Source: Thraustochytrium sp. TN22
Lineage: Eukaryota; Sar; Bigyra; Thraustochytrida; Thraustochytriidae
Direction: 5' to 3'
DNA: 64,000 nt
Assembly: GCA_013306675.1 (NCBI GenBank)
Contig: JABLUY010000161.1
Span: forward strand, 26,630 to 90,629
This document shows, piece by piece, positions 48,866 through 58,332 of the stretch (the first letter of the stretch is position 1; each line of letters starts with the position of its first letter). Made by a program: the position numbers and the translations under genes. Below the pieces are notes generated by a model. It saw nothing but the letters and a program-made list of their open reading frames with translations, had not been told where the DNA came from and did not search any database.

Positions 48866-50707
48866 TCAGGGCAGGCGCTGCAGGACGGCGGCAGCGACGC
48901 CCCACGAGGCGTCGATGAGCTCGAGGTAGGTGCGTAGCCGCCACATTTCAAAGCTCTGGCGCCAGGTGATCCTGTCGGTGTTGATAATCTCGGAGGCGAC
49001 GGGCAGATTGATGCGGTAGGGCCCGAAGAAAGGGGTCTCATGGTCGCGCTCCGTGGCAGCGGCGTACTGCGCCTTGGTGGGCTCCTGCACAGAGAGGCCG
49101 CGCACGGCAGACTCGCCCATGATGCGAAACCGGAGGCGCGTGGTCCCACCTAATGCGAGATTGATGCCACGCACGATGTTGGTGGAGCGCATGACGAAGA
49201 GCAGGTCGCGCGGCAGGCTCTCGAGAAAACGGTTGACGTCGCCGGCGCTGACGTCCTTGTACCTGTCGCGCAGGCGGTGGCGCTCCTCGCGCGAGATGCG
49301 CTCGCCGACGCGGCCCTGGGTGTCGACGGCGCGGAAGGTGAAGATGAGCGAGAGCACGTCGAAGGCGTCGGGCGAGACGCCGAGGCGCGAAGCGGCGGTG
49401 CGGCCGAGCTGGATGTCGCGCAGCAGAAGTGCCTTCCAGAGCATGCAGTAGTTCTTGCGGAAGTTCGGCTCGAGCCGGCGGTACATGCCATGGTCGATGA
49501 CGACGACCTGGTACGGCTTGCCGTTCTTGCCGCCAAAAGAGGGGCGGCGCGCGGCGCGGTATGCGGCGACGAGGGAGGAGACGCCGCCGGCGGAGGTGAG
49601 CGCGAGCGCGGCGACGGGGGCGGCCGGGCCGATGAGCGGCGCGGCAAGCGCCGTGCCGGCGCCCGCCAGCAGCAACGAGACCGTCGAGACGAAGCCGGCG
49701 TCGGCCCAGAGCGGTGTATGCGGCGCCTTGCGCACGAAAAGGTTGCCCGGGTGAGGGTCGCAGTGAACGAAGCCGTGCACGTGGATCATGTCGCCGAAGA
49801 TGTTGGACACGGTGCTGGCGACCTCGACCGGGTGGATGCCGAGCTCGGCGAAGTCATCCACCTTGGAAATCTTAATGCCATCGATGAACTCCATCACGAG
49901 CATGCGGCGCGTGGTGTACTTCCACTTGACCTCGGGCACGTAGACGTCGCCGCGGTGCGAGAACATCTTGCGCAGGCGGTCGCCGTTCCTGCCCTCTTGC
50001 TCGAAGTCCAGCTCCAGCGTCATGTTGTCAGCAAACTCGGGGGTGATCCAGGTGAAGCCGAAGTCCGGGAACCAGTAGCCCACAAACTGCGTCAGCATGC
50101 GCAGCGTGGCTAGATCGCCGCGCGTCTGGTCGCGCAGGTACGGGTACTGCACCTTGACAGCCACTGTCTCGCCGGTCTCCTTGAGCACGGCGCGGTGCAC
50201 CTGCGCGAGCGAGGCCGAGGCCAGCGGCGCCTCCTCGAAGGCCTCGAAGACGTCCTCTAGCGCGCGGCCGCCCAGCTCCGCCGACACGGCTGCGCGCGCC
50301 ATCTCGTTGCTCATGGCGCGCGCGCGGTCCTGCAGCGGTGCCAGAATGTCCGTGAACTCCTTGGGCAGCACGTGGTTCATGCTCGCTACGCCCTGGCCGT
50401 ACTTGGTGTACAGGCCGCCGTTGCGGTGGCACACGTGGTACAGTCGGTGCGCCGCCCGCAAATTCGCGGCATCCAGCGCCGCCTTGTACTCGGCATGGTT
50501 CGTCTCCTTGTCCTTGCCATACAGCGACACCTTGTAGTCCACCGCCGTCACCGCCGCGTTCACGCACGTGCGCCCGAACCGCACCAGGCCGTCGCTGCCC
50601 TGCAGCGCCGCGCGCACCGCCTCGCGCGCATCCTCGTCCGTCGCGCCCACGTACGCCACACCCAGCCCGCCCGCGCCCACCGTCAGCGACGCCAGCCGCC
50701 GCAGCAT
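48866..50707 (-). CDS. ADCK1-like ABC1/UbiB atypical kinase with hydrophobic insert
   Basis: A 613-residue member of the UbiB/ABC1/ADCK family, mitochondrial or plastid atypical kinases/ATPases linked to ubiquinone and lipid homeostasis. Signatures: KxGQ motif in LYTKYGQGVASMNHVLP (Lys102-Gln105), the Ala-rich loop as APLASASLAQVHRA, ATP-binding Lys185 in VAVKVQYP, LELDFEQEGRN, catalytic-loop VHCDPHPGNLFVRK (Asp317, Asn322), and DHG (Asp405) in VVVIDHGMYRRLEPNF replacing DFG. DHG and the overall match favour ADCK1. About 65 residues separate the catalytic loop from DHG, far more than usual, and include the hydrophobic stretch VSTVSLLLAGAGTALAAPLI. The start is the ATG at 50705-50707 (MLRRLASLTVG); sequence 5' of it is Arg/Ala-rich and probably not translated. 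Confidence 0.92.
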   Translation of the reverse strand: MLRRLASLTVGAGGLGVAYVGATDEDAREAVRAALQGSDGLVRFGRTCVNAAVTAVDYKVSLYGKDKETNHAEYKAALDAANLRAAHRLYHVCHRNGGLYTKYGQGVASMNHVLPKEFTDILAPLQDRARAMSNEMARAAVSAELGGRALEDVFEAFEEAPLASASLAQVHRAVLKETGETVAVKVQYPYLRDQTRGDLATLRMLTQFVGYWFPDFGFTWITPEFADNMTLELDFEQEGRNGDRLRKMFSHRGDVYVPEVKWKYTTRRMLVMEFIDGIKISKVDDFAELGIHPVEVASTVSNIFGDMIHVHGFVHCDPHPGNLFVRKAPHTPLWADAGFVSTVSLLLAGAGTALAAPLIGPAAPVAALALTSAGGVSSLVAAYRAARRPSFGGKNGKPYQVVVIDHGMYRRLEPNFRKNYCMLWKALLLRDIQLGRTAASRLGVSPDAFDVLSLIFTFRAVDTQGRVGERISREERHRLRDRYKDVSAGDVNRFLESLPRDLLFVMRSTNIVRGINLALGGTTRLRFRIMGESAVRGLSVQEPTKAQYAAATERDHETPFFGPYRINLPVASEIINTDRITWRQSFEMWRLRTYLELIDASWGVAAAVLQRLP

Positions 50708-51780
50708 CCTGCCCGCGCCGCCTGCGCCGCCCGCGCTGCGCCCTGCCCGCCCGCGCCCGCGCCGCGCGCCGACCCTCCGCGCCGCGCGCCGAGGAACAGT
50801 ATTTGCTCCACCGGGTTCGCCTCCTTCGACTAGGACCTGGCCGCCTTTCTGCGCCTCACTCACCTGCGCGTCATGAGTCACGGTCATGGCCGGCCTCACG
50901 TCGTCAAAGATCAAGCATCAGCCTGAGACATGTCTTGAGCAGGCCAATGCGTCAAGGTCGTCGTCGTCGCGCCTTCGCGGCCATGGCGGTGCGGTGCAGT
51001 GCATCATGCCCGGCATGGCGAACTTGGAGCTGACCTCGCGCGCGCGGCACGTGCGTAGCGACTGCGTAGCGCCTAGCTGAGCTGGGTTGATGGCGACGGG
51101 ATGCACAGCGAAGGCAACTTGACGATGGGCGCTACGTTTACGCGGCGCAGGCTGGGGCACGCGACGGTTGGACCCGTGGGTCGGCACAGGCGCGGCCTGG
51201 GCCCGCGGCCAACCTCTGTCGAAGATGTTCGAGCGCTTGCGAAGAGAGGGCTCGAGCGCTCCTCTGCGCGCCTCGCACAGTCAGTGAAAGGGAAAACCCC
51301 CGTCCTGCGTCACCACGTCCCCAAGCAAAGCTCGATAATGATGCCGCATACTGCATCCTGCGACCGCGCCAACAACCTTGTTCGCACCCTCCAGCTCCCG
51401 CCAAGGTGCCTTTCGTCATCTTCGCAACCGTCGCGCAGAGCCTCCCGTGCACGTCGCAGCCCTTCCACTGACTCTTCGCCGTACCCGATGCCCGTGCTCG
51501 CAGAGGCAATGGCATGCATGCACGACGCGGGCCTCATCAGCCACCCGTCCCCCGCCGCGCCCAGTGGCCGCCGCGCGGGCCCGCCCCATTGCGCGGCACA
51601 CCCCGCGCACACCGGGGCGCGGCGGGCGGCCGGCGGAGCGGCCGGCGGGGTGGCCGTGCGGCGGCGGCGCGGCGGCGGCCAGGAAAAGACGGAAGCCCTA
51701 GCCCTAGCGCGGGAACGGCGGGAGGCGCGGCGCGGCGCGCGGCGACGGCCAGAGACCATTGGCGGCGGGGTAGGTTGCGC

Positions 51781-51814
<34 letters not shown>

Positions 51815-52053
51815 GCGGGCGGCGGCGGCGGCGGGCGGCGCGGCGCGCGCGGGCCCGGCGCTGCGCGAGGCGGCGGCGGGCGGCGCGGCGGCGGCGGCCG
51901 GGGTGCACCTGCGTGCATGGCGCGTTTGAAAATGACGCGGCGCGGCGCGGCGCGACGGGACGGGGGAGGAGGACGCGGACACGGACGGGGAGCTGACGGA
52001 GCGCTGCGCGAGACAGACGGGAGAGTTCTGCAGACTGCTGAGGAGCAGGAAGG
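50708..52053. other. Divergent promoter region, 1.35 kb
   Basis: Separates the ADCK-like gene (minus) and eL34 (plus). It holds a telobox-like CCCTAG repeat at 51695-51707, about 350 bp before the eL34 start, and long GCG/GGC runs at 51780-51905. Open frames on both strands here are low complexity and not supported as genes. Confidence 0.6.
51695..51707 (+). promoter_or_regulatory. Telobox-like GCCCTAGCCCTAG
   Basis: Two CCCTAG units in tandem occur 347 bp upstream of the eL34 ATG. Telomere-like boxes (AAACCCTAA) are recurrent in ribosomal-protein promoters of plants and bind Myb/TRF-type factors. Whether this copy works is inference. Confidence 0.3.
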
Positions 52054-52407
52054 ATGACCAAGAACATCCGTATCACGTACCGGCGGCGGCACGCCTACCG
52101 GACCAAGTCCAACAAGGTCGAGGCCGTCAAGACCCCGGGTGGCCGCCTGGTGGCCCACTACATCGCCAAGAAGGGCTCCGTGCCCATGTGCGGTGACTGC
52201 AAGATCGCGCCGATCCAGGGCGTCAAGGCGATGCGCCCCAAGAAGCTTGCCAAGGTGTCCCATCGCCAGAAGACGGTGACCCGCGCCTACGGCGGCTCGC
52301 GCTGCGGCCAGTGCGTGCGTAACCGCATCATTCGTGCCTTTTTGATCGAGGAGCAGAAGATTGTGAAGCGTGTGGTTGCGCAGCGGCAGCGCAAGGCGAA
52401 GAACTAA
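52054..52407 (+). CDS. RPL34: 60S ribosomal protein eL34
   Basis: A 117-residue protein matching eukaryotic eL34 along its whole length, a structural protein of the large ribosomal subunit. Highly basic. The N-terminus NIRITYRRRHAYRTKSNK and GGRLVAHYIAKK are typical, as are RPKKLAKVSHRQKTVTRAYGG and the C-terminal IEEQKIVKRVVAQRQ. Two CxxC pairs (Cys46/Cys49 and Cys84/Cys87) form the zinc site. It is intronless, unlike many eukaryotic RP genes. It converges on the cyclic-nucleotide-gated channel gene 146 bp away. Confidence 0.97.
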   Translation: MTKNIRITYRRRHAYRTKSNKVEAVKTPGGRLVAHYIAKKGSVPMCGDCKIAPIQGVKAMRPKKLAKVSHRQKTVTRAYGGSRCGQCVRNRIIRAFLIEEQKIVKRVVAQRQRKAKN

Positions 52408-52553
52408 ACAAGTTTTTCGCGTATTACACTGCCCCCATCTAACCTATCACTGGACGCCTTCGAGATTCGTGTCGCTGCTCTGCTCTGCTCTGCCCTGCTC
52501 TACCTACTTCTGAAGGGTTGCCCATCACCCACACGTATCCAGGTATGCGGCTC

Positions 52554-55157
52554 CTACAAGCCCCGCTCCGACTGCGGCGGCTTGTCCAGCTGCTCGCCGC
52601 CACGGCCCTCTTCGCCGCTTGTTGCGAGCATGGCCTCGGTCTCGTGGGCCCTTGCCTCCGCCTCGGCCTCGGTGACCTCGCTCTGGACCTGGACACTGCT
52701 GTCGCCCGTCGCCGGGCTCGTAGGGCTCGTCGGCGACGTCGCGGCCTCCTCGACGCTCGCGTCGTCCGAGGTTTCGATGGCACCGCGCGCGTGGTGGCGC
52801 AGTCGCGAGACCGGGTCCGCGACGGCGACGCTGGCGCGGGACTCGAGCTGGCGCGTCAGCGCACTCAAGAGGGTGACCAGTTGCGCCGTCGGTACGAGCG
52901 AGGAGTCAGAGTGCACGACGCTAGAGGCGCGCGCGAGGCTACTGGTCAGGTCAATCTCGCCGCCGTCCGCGTCGAGGTTGAAGATGGTGTAGGCGCTCGT
53001 CGCCTCCGAGGGCTGCGCGTGGTCCGGCGACACCTTGTACTTTTTCTTCTTCTTGAGCGAGTTGCGGAAGCGAACGGCGCCCTGTGAGGCTCGCATCGCG
53101 CCTTCCATGGAGAGGCGACTGGAGCCGCGCCCATCGCCCGAGCCGAGGATGGACTGCTGCCCATCAAATGCAAAGGCCTCGCCTCCAGGTGGAGAATCGG
53201 GGGGCGGCGGTGAGAGCGTCGAGCCCGACGAGTGATGGTGATTCGCCACGTCCGACTCGACGCCGGCGTGGCTCTCCGCTTCCTCTGAGATGGGCGTCTT
53301 GGCCTCGGAGATGGGCCAAATCATCGCCCGTTGACTGTCGCTCTCCCCCGCTTCATCGCTGCTCACGGGCGAGCTGGTTCCGTTGCGCTCCTCACGTTCC
53401 GCGCGGCGCTTACGCCGGCCGTCGGACCGGTGCTTGATCTTCTCCACGTTGGCAGAGTTGCGTTCGCGCAACTTTGCCTCCTTCTCTAACAGCTCTGCGT
53501 CCTTGGGAAAGGCGCGCAGGATCGCCTCGAAGTCCTTCTTGTACAGCACATTTAGGTGCGCGTACGTGAATGATCGCACGGTGGCGGTGCGGCGCGAGTT
53601 CTTCTTGAGCAGCGCAATCTCGCCGAAAAAGCTGCCCTCGGAGAGCACCGTATACACGATGGTCTCCTCCTCATTCATCGCCTGAACGGTGCCCTTGACG
53701 ACAAAGTACATCTCATCACCAACGTCGCCGTGCTTGATAATGTAATCGCCCGGCAGGTAGAGCTGCTGCTGCAGCCTCATGATAATGGCGCGCACGAAGG
53801 CGCGGTTCGCGACGCGGAAAATGGGCACGGACGCAATGAGATTCTCATTCACCTGGATGGCCGCCTCCTCGTGGTAGCCCTTGCTCAGGTCCTGCAGCCA
53901 GCGGAAGTTCTTGTCCTCGCCGCCGTTCACCGCCCAGGAAAATGCGTAGTAGTTGCGAATGCGCACCTGCAGCTCGGGCGAGATGCCCATCTGCAGCATC
54001 GAGTCGTTGACTTCCTCCATCTTAGAGCGCCACTTGGTCACCTTGGCGTGCCGCTGCTGGATCAGGTGCGTCACGGAACCCACCACGGTAGAGGTCAGAA
54101 TGAGCCCGATCAGGTTCGCGCACATTGCATAGATTCGCTCCGGCGTCGACGTTGGCTCGCCCTTGCCCAAAATGTAGACAGTCGCATAATGCAAATAAAC
54201 CACGTAGCGAACCAGATACGGGTTGGCGACCTCCTCTCCATCGGCGACCCGCTCGAATTCGCCAATGGGGGTCTTCTCAAAGAAGATCGAACTTTCCGTC
54301 TGGCACGCCACGAAGAGGAGCACCGTGAGCACCTGCGCAAGCGCCAGCAGCGAAGCTACCACCGGGAGGCCCGACATGATCGAAGATCCTGTCGCTGAGC
54401 CCAGCTTGCCGGCGCGCTTGCCCTCGCGCAGGAATTTGGCGAATACGATGATCATCTGCGCAGCCGAGTTCGGGCTCACCGGGTGCTTGGTGCCGCGGCC
54501 GCTCCACTCCAGGCGGAAGTTGTTCGCTAGGTTAACCTCCGACTGGTAAACGAAGAAGGGCAGTGCTGCGAGCAAGTCGATCACGAACCATGTGCGTAGG
54601 TACTTTTGCGCAATCATGAGGTGGTCCGAGACGTCGTGGCCGGTCTCCGCCTGGTACGTCGACGTGAACTCGAGCACGATGTCCACCCAGAATATGGCGT
54701 ATACCAGAAACCAAAGCGCGAGCATTGACGGATAGAGCTCGTACCCAAAGACGAGAAAAGCCGGCGCTGCGAGCGCTTGGAAGAAGGACGAGATCACGCA
54801 GATGCGAATCCACGTTACGCGCAGCTTGCTGCGGTGCGAGATGAGCAGTTTGCGCAGGAGCCGCATCTGCCGCACGTTGCTGCCCACGCCGCCCTCCATG
54901 GACGTCATGGCACGCAGCTTGAGGGGCGTAATGTCCGGAAATTCAAAGTGCTTGTACGTCTTGAACTCATCGAAAGCCACCTGTACCTGCTCCGCTTGGT
55001 TCGTATCCCCTGACCGTCTTCGTACGCGGTTGAGCAGCGCCGACCCGTCCAGCGTCGGCACGTGCACCAGCTGCGCGATGCTGCGTCGCCGGCTTGCCTG
55101 GTGCGGCTGCGCCATGCCTGGCGCTGGTGTTGCCCCGGACATGGCGCTGCTCTCCAT
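52554..55157 (-). CDS. Cyclic-nucleotide-gated channel-like protein with GKG filter
   Basis: An 867-residue CNG/HCN-type ion channel. Transmembrane segments run from about 115 to 370, including FLVFGYELYPSMLALWFLVY and YLRTWFVIDLLAALPFFVYQ. The S4 position has only a few basic residues (FAKFLREGKRAGKL), so voltage sensing is probably weak. The pore segment YLHYATVYILGKGEPTSTPE has Gly331-Lys332-Gly333-Glu334 where K+ channels have GYG. A C-linker (QQRHAKVTKWRSKMEEVNDS) leads to a cyclic-nucleotide-binding domain with the phosphate-binding cassette FGEIALL (511-517) and RTATV with Arg523, so cNMP binding should be intact. The long C-terminus is Ser/Pro/acid-rich and probably regulatory. I use the first Met at 55155-55157; Met6 and Met15 are alternatives. 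It likely sits in the plasma or ciliary membrane. Confidence 0.9.
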   Translation of the reverse strand: MESSAMSGATPAPGMAQPHQASRRRSIAQLVHVPTLDGSALLNRVRRRSGDTNQAEQVQVAFDEFKTYKHFEFPDITPLKLRAMTSMEGGVGSNVRQMRLLRKLLISHRSKLRVTWIRICVISSFFQALAAPAFLVFGYELYPSMLALWFLVYAIFWVDIVLEFTSTYQAETGHDVSDHLMIAQKYLRTWFVIDLLAALPFFVYQSEVNLANNFRLEWSGRGTKHPVSPNSAAQMIIVFAKFLREGKRAGKLGSATGSSIMSGLPVVASLLALAQVLTVLLFVACQTESSIFFEKTPIGEFERVADGEEVANPYLVRYVVYLHYATVYILGKGEPTSTPERIYAMCANLIGLILTSTVVGSVTHLIQQRHAKVTKWRSKMEEVNDSMLQMGISPELQVRIRNYYAFSWAVNGGEDKNFRWLQDLSKGYHEEAAIQVNENLIASVPIFRVANRAFVRAIIMRLQQQLYLPGDYIIKHGDVGDEMYFVVKGTVQAMNEEETIVYTVLSEGSFFGEIALLKKNSRRTATVRSFTYAHLNVLYKKDFEAILRAFPKDAELLEKEAKLRERNSANVEKIKHRSDGRRKRRAEREERNGTSSPVSSDEAGESDSQRAMIWPISEAKTPISEEAESHAGVESDVANHHHSSGSTLSPPPPDSPPGGEAFAFDGQQSILGSGDGRGSSRLSMEGAMRASQGAVRFRNSLKKKKKYKVSPDHAQPSEATSAYTIFNLDADGGEIDLTSSLARASSVVHSDSSLVPTAQLVTLLSALTRQLESRASVAVADPVSRLRHHARGAIETSDDASVEEAATSPTSPTSPATGDSSVQVQSEVTEAEAEARAHETEAMLATSGEEGRGGEQLDKPPQSERGL

Positions 55158-56202
55158 GCTGGACGCTTATCTCCGCGACCAGCAGCTCCTCCGCATGCGT
55201 CGCGCCGCTGCCGCTACTGCCTTGCACTGCTGCGGCTTCTTCACATGCGCGCCCTGCGCGCTCGCGCCCTGCGCGTCGCCTGGGGTCCGTCCACGGCGTC
55301 CTCAGCTCTGTTGAGGGCATTCACGCGACATTCACGCTCTCCGAGTCCAAAATTGAGCCGTTGACCCCTCGGAGGCGCCGCCGCGGCACCGTGCCTCTGG
55401 CACACAATCAGATCATCACTTAGCCAAAGAGGCAGTGCGTCGAAGCTGGAGCGAGGCAAGTCAGGGCACTGCGCCACAGCCGGAGCGAGGTAAAGTTTTA
55501 GCTCCGGCGCCGACTCGGTCCTTGCGCGGCACTGCGGATGATGGTGACGCGCACACAGCCATCCTGCAGTGACGATGAGCGGGGCTGACGCAACGGAATG
55601 CCCGACAGAGCATCATCCAACATTTGTGAGGTTGTAGTCAGTGGCCTGCACGCGGGCATGGGTTGCGCGCGACCGCCAGGTAGGCAGCGCCGCACAGGGC
55701 TCGGCCAGGCGAAGTCTTCGTACTATTCAAGGGCCGGCCAGCTTGGAAACTGCGCTCCGCACGGTCATGAAAGGAGACCAGACGGCCGTCCCTTGCCACG
55801 CCACACCACGCACCCACCGCGCCTCCTGAAGGATGTCTTGAGCTTGAAAGGCCAAAGAAGTCGTGGCCATCATCCTCCTCATCCTCATCAAAAGATCAAA
55901 GCATCAAGCATGTGCCCTGGCTGCAAGACCAGTCTCGAACATCAATTCGCCTCCGTCGAGAGAGCGAAGGCCGCCGCGAGACGCCGTCCGCGCCCGCGCA
56001 GCGCCGCAGCCGCTCAGCTGGACGACCTCCTCGAAGACCGCGGCCGGCCCGGGCACGTGCCCGCCGTGCACAAGGTCAAGGTCGGGCGCGGCGGCGTCGA
56101 CCGCGACTCCGACTCGGCCTGCTTCAAGTTGCTCTCAGGCCTTCCAGGCCGCCAGCGCGGGCGCGGCGCGGCGCGGCGCGGCAGAGCGGGCTCGCGGCGG
56201 CG
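55158..56202. other. Divergent promoter region, 1.05 kb
   Basis: Separates the channel gene (minus) and the carboxypeptidase gene (plus). CCGGAGCGAGGTAAAG-like and CTGGAGCGAGGCAAGT elements near 55450 and 55482 are similar to each other. Very GC-rich before the plus-strand ATG. No gene is supported. Confidence 0.55.
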
Positions 56203-58134
56203 ATGGCGCGGGCGGGCGGCGCGGGCGCGCGGCGGCGCGGGCTGGCGGCGGCCCTGGCCTGCGTGGCGGCGGCGGCGGCGGCGGTGCAGACGGCGGCGGC
56301 GGCGGGCATCCACCCGGACGACCCCGAGTTCGCGACGCTGGTGGGGCAGAAGCAGACGGCGGCGGGAGGCCCGTTCAGGAGCATCAAGTATCTGGACTAC
56401 GGCGCGACGGTGGACGAGCTGCACAGGCTGGACGAGGAGTTTCCCGCGCTGGTGGAGGTATTCGACGCGCAGTCCAGGTACGGGCTGCCGTCGCCGGGCG
56501 ATTGCGGCGAACATGGCGAGTGTAGGCAGTACGTGATGCGCATCACGAACGAGGCCACGCTGCCGGACGCGGAGCGGCCGGAGGTGTTCTTTAGCGGCGA
56601 GCTGCACGGCAATGAGCGCGTGGGCCCGACGACCGTGCTGGAATTCGCACGTCTCCTGCTCGAGTCGTACGTGGCCTGCGACAACGCGTGGCTGCGGCGG
56701 CTGGTGGACACGCGCGTGATCGTCATCATGCCGACGACGAACGCGCTCGGGTACTACCGCAACACGCGCGAGGAGGGGAGCGTGGACCCGAATCGGGACT
56801 TCCCCATTGACAACCCTTCCGCGTGCATGCAGACGATCGCGGCGCGCGCGGCCAACGAGGTCTGGCGCGAGCACCTGTTCCAGCTAGCGCTCACGTACCA
56901 CGGCGGCATGCAGGCTATCGCGTACGAGTGGGGCACCATGACGCGCATCCATGAGCCGGTGAGCCCGGACGACCAGGCGCAGGTGATGCTGGGCTCCGTC
57001 ATGAGCGCCTTCGCCGGCGACATGCACCACGGTGAGGGCCGCTATCCCCACAACCGCCTCAATGACCTCGTGTACCCGGTGCGCGGCGGCATGGAGGACT
57101 GGGGCTACGCCACCACCTGGGAGGGCTCCTCCGTCCCGTGCAACCCGACCACCTTTGGCGGCTACGCGGCGGAGCGTACCACGTACACGAGCGAGCAGTT
57201 TCGCGCCTTTAACATCCTCATCGAGACGGCCGCCGCGAAGATCCCATCCGAGAGCCTGCTCGGTTCGACGGAGCAGCTGCTTCGGCCGGAGGGCGCCGGC
57301 GACGGCCACGTGCCGCGCAACGTGCGCCTGGCGCTCCTCGTCACCGACCTCGTGCAGCCCTATGTGCAGTGGGTCGCGGCGCCAGAGACTGTGACTGCCT
57401 CCGGGTCCGTCGATCCAGACGCCGTTTTTGCCTGGGAAGTGGGCGGTGCCCTCTTTGTAGACAGCACGTACCTGGAGTACACGTACAAGCTGGACGGCAG
57501 CACAACGGTGGAGACGGCACGGTCCGAGAGCATGTCCGGCAAGACGCGGTGGAACGGTGGTGGCGTCTGGGCCGGCGCCAACACTACCAACTCGCCCGCT
57601 ACGGGCGGCATGAATATTTACCTGGACGCTACCGACAACGTGAACGACCGCGAGCTCTGGCCGTTCGTGGCGGCCTTCTCGCAGACGCTGCCGGCGCTGC
57701 CGGCGGGCGCCACGCTGCAGTCCGTCACGGCGGTTGCCGTGGTGGACCAGAACTGGGCCACGCGGCCGTCCAGTGCCTCGCCAGCCATAGACCCGCAGTC
57801 GCACGTTGTGAATGCGCGCACGAACGCGGCATGGAACGCGGAGCACGGCGGTCATCGCATCGTGGGCCGCACGAGCTGGACCTCGGACGCCATTTCGTTC
57901 CCGCGTGTGCAGCGCGACGAGGCCTACTGCTCGACGTTGCCGCCGGCGTCGGCCAGTACGCGGTCGCCCACGGCCCCGGTGACGTCTGCGGCTTCGCGCA
58001 CCACGTCGCCGGAGGTTGGGTTCTTTCTCGCATTCGTCGTGGCCGCGGGCAGCGTCGCCTCGTGCAAGTTCTATCAAATGTCGCGCAACGCAGAGAGCTA
58101 TATCTATGACCGGATCAACCTCGAGATGGCTTAG
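56203..58134 (+). CDS. Membrane-anchored zinc carboxypeptidase (peptidase M14)
   Basis: A 643-residue M14 metallocarboxypeptidase that should remove C-terminal residues from extracellular or luminal peptides. A signal peptide (about 1-34, Ala-rich) is followed by the catalytic domain. Zinc ligands are His135 and Glu138 in FFSGELHGNERVGP and His233 in LTYHGGMQAIAYEWG. Substrate-binding NRDF is at 197-200 (DPNRDFPIDN), and general base Glu341 is in NILIETAAAKIP, as in the N/E (CPE/CPD/CPM) subfamily. A beta-rich region follows (about 400-560). A single hydrophobic segment near 603-622 (GFFLAFVVAAGSVASCKFYQ) with a short tail makes it a type I membrane protein. The ATG at 56203 gives a clean signal peptide; upstream frame is GC-repeat. 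Pairs of Cys (for example DCGEHGEC) suggest disulfides. Confidence 0.92.
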   Translation: MARAGGAGARRRGLAAALACVAAAAAAVQTAAAAGIHPDDPEFATLVGQKQTAAGGPFRSIKYLDYGATVDELHRLDEEFPALVEVFDAQSRYGLPSPGDCGEHGECRQYVMRITNEATLPDAERPEVFFSGELHGNERVGPTTVLEFARLLLESYVACDNAWLRRLVDTRVIVIMPTTNALGYYRNTREEGSVDPNRDFPIDNPSACMQTIAARAANEVWREHLFQLALTYHGGMQAIAYEWGTMTRIHEPVSPDDQAQVMLGSVMSAFAGDMHHGEGRYPHNRLNDLVYPVRGGMEDWGYATTWEGSSVPCNPTTFGGYAAERTTYTSEQFRAFNILIETAAAKIPSESLLGSTEQLLRPEGAGDGHVPRNVRLALLVTDLVQPYVQWVAAPETVTASGSVDPDAVFAWEVGGALFVDSTYLEYTYKLDGSTTVETARSESMSGKTRWNGGGVWAGANTTNSPATGGMNIYLDATDNVNDRELWPFVAAFSQTLPALPAGATLQSVTAVAVVDQNWATRPSSASPAIDPQSHVVNARTNAAWNAEHGGHRIVGRTSWTSDAISFPRVQRDEAYCSTLPPASASTRSPTAPVTSAASRTTSPEVGFFLAFVVAAGSVASCKFYQMSRNAESYIYDRINLEMA

Positions 58135-58332
58135 GCTTGGAGGTTTCACATCAGGTAGTAGGTAGCCAAGCGCCAGAGTTTCAGGTGAGTCCCCCTTGAT
58201 CATGAAGGACAGTAGACCAAACCAGGTTTTCATTTTTCACACAAGCAAACAAAAGATTACCCCTTTGAGATGAGGTGAGGCGACCTCGGTCTTGGTGAAG
58301 ACAGCACAAATGCAAGAGAGCTTGGTTTGTTT

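Noticed and set aside
49515-49735. Intron explaining the ADCK insert
   Set aside because: GT and AG can be found, but codon bias continues unbroken through the segment and excision would also remove part of the conserved VRK after DPHPGNLF.
51101-52057. 318-codon plus-strand frame ending at the eL34 start
   Set aside because: Arg/Gly/Ala repeat translation of GCG runs in a promoter region; overlaps eL34 by a few bases only by chance.
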